A stretch of 64,000 bases of DNA from an uncultured Psychroserpens sp. GTDB taxonomy: Bacteria > Bacteroidota > Bacteroidia > Flavobacteriales > Flavobacteriaceae. A program made the position numbers and the translations under genes. Below, one piece after another: positions 1 through 7,804 of the stretch (positions are counted from its first letter, which is position 1; the number at the start of each line of letters is the position of its first letter). The notes under the pieces were generated by a model that did not search any database, was not told the origin of the DNA, and saw only the letters and a list, made by a program, of their open reading frames with translations. The stretch spans positions 676,946 to 740,945 of the forward strand of contig CANLEE010000001.1 of NCBI GenBank assembly GCA_947489585.1. The letters are read 5' to 3'.

Positions 1-2
1 GT

Positions 3-68
3 TTTAAAGATACAAAAAATGCTAGCTTATTCAGGATTTCTCTTGATAAGAAAATGGAGATAACTTAA
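3..68 (+). CDS. Possible 3' end of an upstream gene (partial)
   Basis: One frame is open from the left edge and ends at TAA 66-68, giving about 21 charged residues ending in KKMEIT. It could be the C-terminus of a gene that starts outside the window. A second frame is also open to a stop at 61-63, so the reading frame is uncertain. No function can be given from this fragment. Confidence 0.25.
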   Translation, partial: FKDTKNASLFRISLDKKMEIT

Positions 69-202
69 TAAATCTTTGAAGACTAGATTTGACATGATTC
101 AAATATCGTGAAAATTCTCAATATTCTAAAACTTAATATTTACTTAAAACCAAATTAGAATTAAATTTATATAGAAAATATTCTATATTATAAAATTTTG
201 AT

Positions 203-210
203 TATCTTTG
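203..210 (+). promoter_or_regulatory. Candidate -7 element TATCTTTG
   Basis: It matches the Bacteroidota -7 consensus TAnnTTTG exactly. There is no good TTTG about 19 bp upstream, so this promoter is only tentative. It would drive the gene at 409 and place the palindrome and repeats inside the transcribed leader. Confidence 0.3.
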
Positions 211-281
211 TTATAGACAGACATCATACTTTAGGTTATTTAAGAAGTCTCCTTTTGTTAGTGGATGTTGAGTTGCAACGT

Positions 282-297
282 AAACAAGCGCTTGTTT
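282..297. repeat. Perfect 16-bp palindrome AAACAAGCGCTTGTTT
   Basis: The two 8-base arms are exact reverse complements with no spacer. A spacer-free palindrome suits a dimeric regulator site better than an RNA hairpin. It lies 112 bp before the ATG of the 304-residue protein. Confidence 0.45.
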
Positions 298-300
298 TAT

Positions 301-376
301 TACTTATTAAACTCTAAAAACTTCTTAATTAAATTTTGACTTCTTATTAATACAATGGCTTCTTAAATCTATTTAT
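301..376. repeat. 19-bp-spaced direct repeats (CTTCTTA core)
   Basis: CTTCTTA occurs at 321-327, 340-346 and 359-365, each exactly 19 bp after the last, and each is preceded by A or G and followed by AT-rich sequence. A weaker unit (CTTATTA) begins at 303. The inverted form TAAGAAG is at 241-247. Regularly phased direct repeats upstream of a gene suggest cooperative binding by a regulator, for example of the LytTR type. That assignment is inference. Confidence 0.45.
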
Positions 377-408
377 TAATCAACCCGAAAGGGCAAAATT
401 TATTAAAA

Positions 409-1323
409 ATGAATACTACATTAAAAAAAATAATAAAAGGCACATTGGCCATTTTTGTCATAAAGCTTGTAATTGTTGGAGGATTATTTGTGTTTCAGTC
501 TTGCCAGAGTGAGAATGTAAACAATGAAAATACTGAAGAAGCTAAAACAGGCTTCTTGTCATCTCTAAAACTAAGCAATCTAAACTTAAACACCTTGCCT
601 ATTACAAACTCAAAAAATACTAAAAATGAAGGTTTTATGGCTCGAGATATGCAAGGCACTACTGAAACAGTATGTCTTCAACTCTTTGATGGTTCAGAAG
701 AAACAATTACTGATGAAATACTTGAAAACATTAATACAATTGGTCAACTTATAGATACAAAAACGAATTATAACTTAATGACGCAATTTGACAATGATGA
801 TAATATAAATAATAGTGATTCAAGCGAAAACAATGAAGATACAGCAGATTATGATATTGAAGATTGTATCGCACTAATCGAAATTCCTTTACAACCTGTT
901 GTTGATGCTTTAGAACCTTTAGTATTAGATGCAAAAGACTATTTCTATTCTCAAGGGTTTAACGATAATGATTTAAATGAAATACTTGAAGGCAATGATG
1001 AAACTTATTTAGTTTCGCTAGCAGTAGCAACAATGGCTGGAGAGAATCAAGATTACGTATTTAATAAAAATAATAATGTCAACTTTCTTTTGGGTATTGA
1101 ATCAGCTAATGCAACAACTTCAATGTTAATGAATCCAATTGCTGCCTGCGCATTACAAGCCATTGGCGCAGATGTAATAGTAAATCTTGCCATATATGGG
1201 ACAAAGGCTCTTAAAAAACATGCTTTAAAAAAAGCTATTAGAAAAATTGCTGCCAAATTCTTAGGCCCAATTGGTGTTGCTATCGCTGTAGTTGAATTTG
1301 GAATATGTATGGCAACTCAATAA
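409..1323 (+). CDS. Secreted or lipid-anchored protein with acidic middle and cationic hydrophobic C-terminus
   Basis: I do not recognise the family. The N-terminus is a signal sequence or anchor (cationic residues 6-10, hydrophobic 12-30) ending in FVFQSC, so Cys32 may be lipidated, although the lipobox is not canonical. Residues 94-215 are strikingly acidic, with about 30 Asp/Glu and few basic residues. The last 65 residues reverse this: two hydrophobic stretches (about 242-264 and 284-299) flank a Lys/Arg-rich amphipathic segment (266-283, with KALKKHALKKAIRKIAAK). This acidic pro-region plus cationic membrane-seeking tail resembles bacteriocin or pore-former precursors, but that is inference from composition only. 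Cysteines are at 89, 153, 247 and 300. Two small membrane-protein genes follow closely, which would suit immunity proteins. Confidence is high that it is a gene and low for function. Confidence 0.75.
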   Translation: MNTTLKKIIKGTLAIFVIKLVIVGGLFVFQSCQSENVNNENTEEAKTGFLSSLKLSNLNLNTLPITNSKNTKNEGFMARDMQGTTETVCLQLFDGSEETITDEILENINTIGQLIDTKTNYNLMTQFDNDDNINNSDSSENNEDTADYDIEDCIALIEIPLQPVVDALEPLVLDAKDYFYSQGFNDNDLNEILEGNDETYLVSLAVATMAGENQDYVFNKNNNVNFLLGIESANATTSMLMNPIAACALQAIGADVIVNLAIYGTKALKKHALKKAIRKIAAKFLGPIGVAIAVVEFGICMATQ

Positions 1324-1341
1324 TCTTTATATTTATTAATT

Positions 1342-1548
1342 ATGATTTATTACATTATAGGCTATACATTTTTAGAAATCATTATCGCTTGGGCTTTAAT
1401 AAAAGGAGGCGAAAATTTATTAAATACAATTAAAGAAAAAAAGGAAAACTTAATAGTTATTACTATAGTAATGATTTTTGTTCTGCTTGCATTGTTATAC
1501 TTTCACGTTCAAAACACGCTTTGGTTGATAAAATATGTAAACAAATGA
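1342..1548 (+). CDS. Small two-helix membrane protein (possible immunity-type)
   Basis: This 68-residue protein has two predicted membrane helices (about residues 2-20 and 37-57) separated by a short Lys/Glu-rich loop. It begins 18 bp after the preceding gene and its stop overlaps the next ATG (ATGA at 1545-1548), so all three genes probably share one mRNA. I recognise no family. Small membrane proteins directly downstream of a membrane-active effector are often immunity proteins; here that is a hypothesis from context. Confidence 0.65.
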   Translation: MIYYIIGYTFLEIIIAWALIKGGENLLNTIKEKKENLIVITIVMIFVLLALLYFHVQNTLWLIKYVNK

Positions 1549-1775
1549 AGGGTGAATTTTTAAATTTAAATATCAGCTTACCGCGTTCCATCTATATTTT
1601 TATTTGGTGTTTTTGTGGTATGTGTATTCTAGGATATTACTTCATAGGAGATATATTTAATACAGAAAATACTATTCCATCAAAATTCAAGATATCAACA
1701 CAGATTTTTTGGTTTCTATTTTTTGTATGGTATGCAGTCATTTATATTAAATCTTTGAATACGGATAATTCTTAG
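1545..1775 (+). CDS. Small two-helix membrane protein, translationally coupled
   Basis: I chose the ATG at 1545 because it overlaps the TGA of the preceding gene in the classic ATGA arrangement; a TTG eight codons earlier is also in frame. The 76-residue product has two hydrophobic helices (about residues 14-33 and 50-68) with a polar connection, and an Asn/Asp-rich tail. Its TAG stop lies in the loop of a strong hairpin that ends the operon. No family is recognised. Its position and size make it a second candidate partner or immunity protein for the 304-residue product. Confidence 0.65.
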   Translation: MKGEFLNLNISLPRSIYIFIWCFCGMCILGYYFIGDIFNTENTIPSKFKISTQIFWFLFFVWYAVIYIKSLNTDNS

Positions 1776-1790
1776 GAATTATCCGTATTC
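1757..1790. terminator. Bidirectional hairpin terminator with stop codon in loop
   Basis: A perfect 15-bp stem (1757-1771 with 1776-1790) encloses the loop TTAG, which contains the TAG stop of the preceding gene. There is no long U-tract. The converging gene ends at 1812, so the hairpin may serve both strands. Confidence 0.65.
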
Positions 1791-1811
1791 AATAATTATA
1801 AGCAAGTTCAT

Positions 1812-4049
1812 TTAAAACCAAAACCCAATATTAAAATACCAAATGCTTTGACGTTGTTCAGGTGAGTAGGTAAACTTGGCTTGTACAGGTCCTAAAAAGG
1901 TTTCAATTCCGTAGCCCAAACCATAACCTCTATAATCTGGAAGCGTAAACCATTCACCAGACTCAAAAATATCATTATCAACATTTGCCCAATTGGCTTC
2001 TAATGTGATATGATGTTTGTTAAAAATTTCATAGTTAGCACTAGCATATGCTTTGACATAGCTATTACCTGTTAGAGTAACAAAGTCATAGCCCAAGAAC
2101 GGCACAAAATTATTTATCAAGTTATTTCCATAACCTCCCAATGCAAAATCTAAAGTCGTTGTTGACTTATCCCCAACTTTAAAACCCCCACTGGTTTGTA
2201 GATTAAAACATACTTTATCCGAAAATTTAAAAGCATAACCAATATCTGCTTTTGCTATAGAAAACTGGTCAAAACCTTCATTAAAGTCTGAAGCAAAAAG
2301 ATACGAGTGAAAATCTCCACTAAAATAGAACCCAGATGATGGATAATATTTATTGTCATACGTGTCTAACTTTAAGGTACCAAAAGCACTAAAATAATCG
2401 GTGTTCTCAAAAAGAAATTCATCTGTCGTAGAATTGATTGTAATGGTTTCCGATTTAATCGTCAATCGCTTATGCTCTGCTCCTACACTAAAAGCAAAAT
2501 CTTTTCTAAACAAGGTTTGAAGATAAAACTGATTTGTTTGATCTCTTAATTTAACATCCAATTGATTAACTCCAATGGCATTAATTTGTGCATCATTTAG
2601 TAACACTTCGCTTTTAACACCTTCTTCAAACTGATTGTATCGTGAGCGCAACCCTACACTCCAATAAAAACCTTTATCAATTAAATACTCAAAATTAAAG
2701 CGCACATTATCTCCTAAAATAATATCCAATGAAGCTATATCATTATCAAAAAGGAGTCGCTTTTTAGTGACATTGGCTAATACTGCGCTTTTGTACAAAT
2801 CATCATAATGTACTCCGAATTTTAAAAACGTTGTGGTCATATTTTCTTGAAGCTTAGCACTCAAATCGTAACCCTCTTTATGTTGTGATTTTTTAAAATC
2901 GTATCTAAACGCATCAAAATTATTAGTTGCAATCAAATTATTGACACCTTTGTCAAAATCATTATAACTAACCTTTTCACTTCCTTTAAGTTTAAGTTTT
3001 CCAAGCACATAAGATCTTGTATACCTTTCATTACCATCAACATTAATGATATTAATCGCAATACTATCTCTATTAGTCAAATCCAACTCTGATTTTAAAT
3101 CACGAGACTTTAATCTTGGTAACTGTGCCAGTTCATATGTTTTTTCAATAGCTGCAAGTCTTCCGTTTTCAATAATCTTTTGACCTTCGCTAAACGATAC
3201 TACAGAAAAATCTTTGATGTCTGGTTTGATATAAATATCAGTCTTTCCAGACTTCAATTTCATATCATTTATTGTTCTAAAGTTATTGATCTGAAGTAAT
3301 ACATCAGGAGCAGAAGTCATTTCTTCTCTTGTTGCTAAACCATCCTGAACATCGACACCAATAATAATATCCATTCCTTTAGCCCTAAGTTCATCTATTG
3401 GATAATTATTAACCACCCCTCCATCAATTAATAATTGCCCATCAATATTTACGGGCTGAAATAGCGTTGGAAATGCACCACTAGCAGTAATACTTAATGG
3501 CAAACTTCCTGAATCTAAAATTACTTGCCCGCCTGTTTCAATATCAGTTGCAATACAGAAAAATGGTATTGGTAATTTATCAAAATCTTCTATCTCGCTC
3601 ACATGAAGTGTGAGTTTTGACAATAAATTGAATACATTTTGGCCTCTCGATAAAGCTGAAGGCAACTTAAGTTTAAACTTATTAAACGGAAGCGCAATTG
3701 CATACTTCTCAGTATTATCACGTTCATAAAATGTTTTTGCCGAACGTGGTAGATTATCGTTTATGACTTTGTCAAAATCTAAGCCTTTAAAAATAGAATC
3801 CAATTGCTTACCTGTATAACCTGAAGCATATAAAGAACCTACAATAGCTCCCATACTTGTACCAGCTATATAATCAATTTTAATACCTAAGCTATCAATA
3901 ACTTTTAACGCTCCAATATGTGCAAACCCTTTAGCTCCACCGCCACTTAAAACCAAGCCCACTTTTGGTTGATTAATCTCATTATCTGTTTGTGCTTTTG
4001 AAGAAAACACACAACAGATAATCAATATAATGGGAATAAAATACTTCAC
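1812..4049 (-). CDS. Patatin-like phospholipase with C-terminal BamA-type outer-membrane barrel
   Basis: A signal peptide (about 1-19, ending SKAQ) precedes a patatin domain. The oxyanion motif GGGAKG is at 36-41, the nucleophile motif GTSMG at 63-67 (Ser65), and the catalytic Asp in DGG at 209. From about 320 to the end lie a POTRA-like segment and a surface-antigen (Omp85-type) barrel whose last residues, GFWF, form the aromatic C-terminus that barrels need for membrane insertion. The 745-residue layout matches the PlpD/RssA-type patatin-barrel fusions. It probably hydrolyses phospholipid acyl chains at the cell surface or after autotransport. It starts with GTG, overlapping the TGA of uvrC by four bases, so it is translationally coupled to uvrC. 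Confidence 0.9.
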   Translation of the reverse strand: MKYFIPIILIICCVFSSKAQTDNEINQPKVGLVLSGGGAKGFAHIGALKVIDSLGIKIDYIAGTSMGAIVGSLYASGYTGKQLDSIFKGLDFDKVINDNLPRSAKTFYERDNTEKYAIALPFNKFKLKLPSALSRGQNVFNLLSKLTLHVSEIEDFDKLPIPFFCIATDIETGGQVILDSGSLPLSITASGAFPTLFQPVNIDGQLLIDGGVVNNYPIDELRAKGMDIIIGVDVQDGLATREEMTSAPDVLLQINNFRTINDMKLKSGKTDIYIKPDIKDFSVVSFSEGQKIIENGRLAAIEKTYELAQLPRLKSRDLKSELDLTNRDSIAINIINVDGNERYTRSYVLGKLKLKGSEKVSYNDFDKGVNNLIATNNFDAFRYDFKKSQHKEGYDLSAKLQENMTTTFLKFGVHYDDLYKSAVLANVTKKRLLFDNDIASLDIILGDNVRFNFEYLIDKGFYWSVGLRSRYNQFEEGVKSEVLLNDAQINAIGVNQLDVKLRDQTNQFYLQTLFRKDFAFSVGAEHKRLTIKSETITINSTTDEFLFENTDYFSAFGTLKLDTYDNKYYPSSGFYFSGDFHSYLFASDFNEGFDQFSIAKADIGYAFKFSDKVCFNLQTSGGFKVGDKSTTTLDFALGGYGNNLINNFVPFLGYDFVTLTGNSYVKAYASANYEIFNKHHITLEANWANVDNDIFESGEWFTLPDYRGYGLGYGIETFLGPVQAKFTYSPEQRQSIWYFNIGFWF

Positions 4050-5839
4050 TTTTTATTATAATATTCTATTATTTTTTGAGCTCTTGACAAGCCAACAACT
4101 TTTTCTAAATCTTCCTTTTTAGCTTCGGAAATGCGCTTAACAGATTTAAATTTTTTCATTAATGCAACAACAGTTTGCTCACCAATTCCAGGAATGGTTT
4201 CTAATTCTGTAGTTAGTGCGCTCTTACTTCTTCTATTTCTATGATGTTCAATCCCAAAACGATGGGCTTCATTTCGTAATTGCTGGATAATTTTAAGTGT
4301 TTCACTTTTCTTGTCTAAATATAAAGGAATTGGATCATCTGGATAAAATAATTCTTCCAAACGTTTTGCAATCCCGATAATAGCAATTTTCTTACGAAGA
4401 TTTAAAGCATCTAAGCTTTTTAATGCTGATGAGAGTTGTCCTTTTCCACCATCAATAATAATCAATTGTGGCAACGACTGGTTTTCATCTAGTAAGCGTT
4501 TATAACGACGGTATACAACTTCCTCCATTGAAGCAAAGTCATCTGGACCTTCAACCGTTTTTATATTAAAATGACGATAATCTTTTTTACTTGGTTTTCC
4601 ATCTTTAAAAACTACACAAGCTGCTACAGGATGGGTTCCTTGTATGTTTGAATTATCAAAACATTCAATATGACGTGGTTCTTCAGATAATCGCAAATCA
4701 GTCTTCATTTGTGCCATAATTCGATTAGCATGACGATCTGGATCTATAATTTTAACTTGTTTGAAACGTTCCATACGATAGTACTTCGCATTTCGAAGTG
4801 ATAAATCTAAAATATGCTTTTTATCACCCAATTTTGGAATAGTTACTTTAATATTATCTCCTAAACTGACCTTAAAAGGCACATATATTTCTTTTGAATT
4901 AGAATTGAAACGTTGCCTGATTTCAGTAATTGATAATTCTAATAACTCTTTATCAGTCTCATCTAATTTCTTCTTAATTTCTAGTGTGTGTGATCTGATG
5001 ATACTTCCGTAAGATAATTGTAAAAAGTTGACATACGCATAACTTTCATCGCTCATAATACTAAACACATCTACGTTACTAATCTTTGGGTTTACAATCG
5101 TAGATTTAGCTTGATAGTTTTCTAAAACCTCAATTTTTTCTTTGATACGTTGCGCGTCTTCAAATTGCATATCTTGAGCTAATTGCTTCATTTGCGCTTT
5201 AAACTGAGACAATGAATCCTTAAAATTTCCTTTTAAAATTTCTCTAATTGCAACAATACTTTGACTATAATCTTCTTCTGTTTGCAAACCTTCACAAGGT
5301 CCTTTACAGTTTCCTAAATGGTATTCTAAACATACTTTATATTTTCCTGCAGCTATTTTTTCTTCTGAAAGATTAAAATTACAAGTCCTTAATTGATATA
5401 ACCCTTTAATTAAATCGAGTAAAGTGTGTACCGTTTTCATACTCGTATAAGGACCAAAATACTCTGAGCCGTCTTTAAACACACGACGTGTAGAAAACAC
5501 ACGCGGAAATCGCTCTTTTTTTAAGCAAATCCAGGGGTAGGATTTATCATCCTTAAGTAATACATTATAACGTGGTTTGTATCGTTTTATGAGGTTATTC
5601 TCTAAAAGAAGGGCATCATTTTCGGTTTCAACAACAATATGTTTAATACTCCTAATTTTTTTTACCAACACCCTAGTCTTACCATTCTCATGGGTTTTTG
5701 TAAAGTAAGAACTAACCCTCTTTTTTATGTCTTTAGCTTTCCCAACATAAATTATATTATCATCTTCATCAAAATATTGATACACTCCTGGTTGATGAGG
5801 CAAGGTTTTTATTTGTATGTCTAAAGCAGGTTTTTGCAT
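4046..5839 (-). CDS. uvrC: UvrABC excinuclease subunit C
   Basis: This is the nuclease of nucleotide excision repair that makes both incisions beside a lesion held by UvrB. The N-terminal GIY-YIG domain shows GVY at 18-20 and YVG at 31-33. A UVR (UvrB-contact) helix pair lies near 209-243. The UvrC RNase H-like domain carries the FDNSN and IDGGKGQL motifs, and tandem helix-hairpin-helix motifs (PGIGEQTV, VGLSRAQKI) end the 597-residue protein, a normal family length. A -7 element ends four bases before the ATG, which implies a leaderless mRNA. The downstream patatin gene overlaps it by four bases. Confidence 0.97.
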   Translation of the reverse strand: MQKPALDIQIKTLPHQPGVYQYFDEDDNIIYVGKAKDIKKRVSSYFTKTHENGKTRVLVKKIRSIKHIVVETENDALLLENNLIKRYKPRYNVLLKDDKSYPWICLKKERFPRVFSTRRVFKDGSEYFGPYTSMKTVHTLLDLIKGLYQLRTCNFNLSEEKIAAGKYKVCLEYHLGNCKGPCEGLQTEEDYSQSIVAIREILKGNFKDSLSQFKAQMKQLAQDMQFEDAQRIKEKIEVLENYQAKSTIVNPKISNVDVFSIMSDESYAYVNFLQLSYGSIIRSHTLEIKKKLDETDKELLELSITEIRQRFNSNSKEIYVPFKVSLGDNIKVTIPKLGDKKHILDLSLRNAKYYRMERFKQVKIIDPDRHANRIMAQMKTDLRLSEEPRHIECFDNSNIQGTHPVAACVVFKDGKPSKKDYRHFNIKTVEGPDDFASMEEVVYRRYKRLLDENQSLPQLIIIDGGKGQLSSALKSLDALNLRKKIAIIGIAKRLEELFYPDDPIPLYLDKKSETLKIIQQLRNEAHRFGIEHHRNRRSKSALTTELETIPGIGEQTVVALMKKFKSVKRISEAKKEDLEKVVGLSRAQKIIEYYNKK

Positions 5840-5843
5840 TACT

Positions 5844-5851
5844 CAAAGGTA
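5844..5851 (-). promoter_or_regulatory. -7 element TACCTTTG abutting uvrC
   Basis: On the minus strand TACCTTTG is followed by AGTA and then the uvrC ATG. In Bacteroidota transcription starts a few bases after this element, so the mRNA would start at or next to the ATG. No clear -33 TTTG is seen. Confidence 0.45.
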
Positions 5852-5956
5852 AATGAAAAGCGATTACTGTAAAAATTAAATACTAACGTTTTAGTATATT
5901 GCACTTAGTTAATAGATTTTGGTTTATGCGTCAACCAAATACTTCAAGTACATTAT

Positions 5957-6832
5957 ATGAACATTGTTATTTTATCTAGAAATCCACATTTATATTCTAC
6001 ACAACGATTGGTGAAAGAAGGTGAGAGTAGAGGTCATGAAGTAGAAGTTATTGACCCTCTTAAATGTGATATTATCATAGAAAAAGAGAAACCAACCATT
6101 TATTATAAAGACCGATATTTAGATTATGTTGATGCGATTATTCCAAGAATTGGTGCCTCAGTAACATTTTATGGGTGTGCTGTAGTACGCCAATTTGAAA
6201 TGATGGGTGTGTTTACCATTGTCACCTCAGATGCAATATTACGATCTCGAGATAAACTTAGAAGCTTACAACGTTTAACCAAAGTAGGGATAGGCATGCC
6301 TAAAACAGTGTTTACTAACTATTCTCGTGATGTGGAAGAAGTTATAGAACATGTTGGAGGAACACCCGTAATAATAAAACTCTTAGAAGGCACTCAAGGT
6401 TTAGGTGTTGTTTTAGCCGAAACAAAAAATGCAGCCGAATCTGTGCTAGAAGCCTTTAACGGATTACAAGCAAGAGTTATCGTACAAGAGTATATTAAAG
6501 AAGCTAAAGGTGCAGATATTAGAGCTTTGGTTGTTGATGGACAAGTTGTCGGTGCCATGAAACGCCAAGGAAAAGAAGGTGAGTTTAGATCCAATCTTCA
6601 TCGAGGTGGAAGTGCCAATATTATAAAATTGAATGCAGATGAACTTAAAGTAGCCATGAAAGCATCTAAAGCTTTAAAACTACCTGTTTGCGGTGTTGAC
6701 ATGTTACAATCGTCAAGAGGACCTTTACTTTTGGAAGTTAACTCTACGCCAGGACTTGAAGGCATTGAAACTGCTACAGGAAGAAATATAGCGAGAGCCA
6801 TAATTACATTTATAGAAAGAAATAGAAAATAA
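5957..6832 (+). CDS. rimK: RimK-type ATP-grasp glutamate ligase
   Basis: A 291-residue ATP-grasp ligase of the RimK family, which adds glutamate residues to the C-terminus of ribosomal protein S6 in characterised bacteria. A preATP-grasp domain fills about 1-100. The nucleotide-binding loop [11 protein letters not shown] is at 145-155, and the metal-binding end of the fold is the [15 protein letters not shown] segment near 260-272. Length and motifs fit RimK well; substrate assignment rests on family knowledge. The next gene begins at the base after its stop and encodes a zinc acylase or carboxypeptidase-like enzyme, which may act on the same target. Confidence 0.9.
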   Translation: MNIVILSRNPHLYSTQRLVKEGESRGHEVEVIDPLKCDIIIEKEKPTIYYKDRYLDYVDAIIPRIGASVTFYGCAVVRQFEMMGVFTIVTSDAILRSRDKLRSLQRLTKVGIGMPKTVFTNYSRDVEEVIEHVGGTPVIIKLLEGTQGLGVVLAETKNAAESVLEAFNGLQARVIVQEYIKEAKGADIRALVVDGQVVGAMKRQGKEGEFRSNLHRGGSANIIKLNADELKVAMKASKALKLPVCGVDMLQSSRGPLLLEVNSTPGLEGIETATGRNIARAIITFIERNRK

Positions 6833-7804
6833 ATGAGCGAAAAAGACGTATTAGAAATCTTAGGAGTAGAAGTCGCTTTAGGTAAAAGTGCAACTGTAAG
6901 CTTTAATGTAGCAAAGTTGCATACACAAAATAGCATCGATGTTCCAGTAATTATAGAACGCTCAAAAAAGCCAGGTCCAACAGTTTTAATAACTGCTGGT
7001 ATCCATGGTGATGAAGTCAATGGTGTTGAGATTGTAAGACAAATTATTGCTAAAGGCATTAATAAACCTAAAAAAGGTACCATCATTTGTGTACCAGTTA
7101 TAAACGTTTTTGGATTTATTCAAATGGACCGCGAATTTCCAGATGGAAGAGATCTTAATCGGGTATTTCCTGGAACTAAAGGAGGTTCATTAGCAAGTCG
7201 CGTTGCCTTTAGACTTGTAACCGAAATTTTGCCTCACGCAGATTTAATTATGGACTTTCATACTGGAGGCGCTGATCGGTTTAACTCAGCACAAATTAGA
7301 ATTATTAAAGGCGAAAAAAAACTTAAAGAATTAGCAAAAGTTTTTGGAGCCCCTTTTGTCTTGTATTCTAAAAACCTTAATAAATCTTTTAGAAACACCT
7401 GTTACAAATTAGGCATCCCTGTACTTCTTTTTGAGGGTGGAAAATCCTTTAACATTGATAATACCATAACAAATACAGGTGTTAATGGCGCTAAACGCGT
7501 TCTTCATCATTTAGAAATGCTTAATAGTAAATTTAAAGTCTCTCAACCTAAAAAATCGTGTGTGTTTATTTCTGAAAGCAAATGGATTCGCGCTAACCAT
7601 TCTGGGATGTTTAAATCTACAGTGGTTATAAATTCAAAAGTAGATAAAGGTGATGTTATAGGTCATATTACAGATCCTTATGGTAGCTTTAACCACTTTG
7701 TAAAAGCGCCAAATGACGGTTATATTTTTAATATTAACGAATCGCCTATCATCTATCAAGGTGATGCAATTTTTCACATTTCAACAGCTTTAAAAAATGA
7801 TTAA
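6833..7804 (+). CDS. Succinylglutamate desuccinylase/aspartoacylase-family zinc enzyme
   Basis: This 323-residue protein belongs to the AstE/AspA branch of the zinc carboxypeptidase fold. Zinc ligands are visible as His58 and Glu61 in GIHGDEVNG and His143 in MDFHTGG, and the DGRDLNRVFPG block at 104-114 is family-typical. The last 70 residues form the C-terminal beta-rich domain usual in this group. Characterised members hydrolyse N-acyl aspartate or glutamate. Its start directly follows the rimK stop and its end overlaps the next gene by eight bases. Tight linkage to rimK suggests removal or trimming of glutamate modifications, but this is inference; the true substrate is unknown. Confidence 0.85.
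   Translation: MSEKDVLEILGVEVALGKSATVSFNVAKLHTQNSIDVPVIIERSKKPGPTVLITAGIHGDEVNGVEIVRQIIAKGINKPKKGTIICVPVINVFGFIQMDREFPDGRDLNRVFPGTKGGSLASRVAFRLVTEILPHADLIMDFHTGGADRFNSAQIRIIKGEKKLKELAKVFGAPFVLYSKNLNKSFRNTCYKLGIPVLLFEGGKSFNIDNTITNTGVNGAKRVLHHLEMLNSKFKVSQPKKSCVFISESKWIRANHSGMFKSTVVINSKVDKGDVIGHITDPYGSFNHFVKAPNDGYIFNINESPIIYQGDAIFHISTALKND

Larger units (their letters stand above)
69..408. other. Gene-free leader region with palindrome and repeats
   Basis: This 340-bp AT-rich stretch precedes the first complete gene. It holds a perfect TAnnTTTG-type -7 element (TATCTTTG, 203-210) without a clear TTTG partner, a 16-bp palindrome at 282-297, and three CTTCTTA direct repeats at 321, 340 and 359. 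An inverted copy, TAAGAAG, is at 241-247. If 203-210 is the promoter, the mRNA leader would be about 190 nt, unusually long for this window. I see no convincing coding sequence in it. Confidence 0.5.

Noticed and set aside
265..339. A 24-codon frame (MLSCNVNKRLFYYLL...) overlapping the palindrome and repeats
   Set aside because: It has no ribosome site and its length is expected by chance in AT-rich DNA; the repeats explain the sequence better.
6598..7086. A 162-codon minus-strand frame opposite rimK and the acylase
   Set aside because: It lies antisense to two well-supported genes and has no recognisable motif; long shadow frames arise from codon bias.
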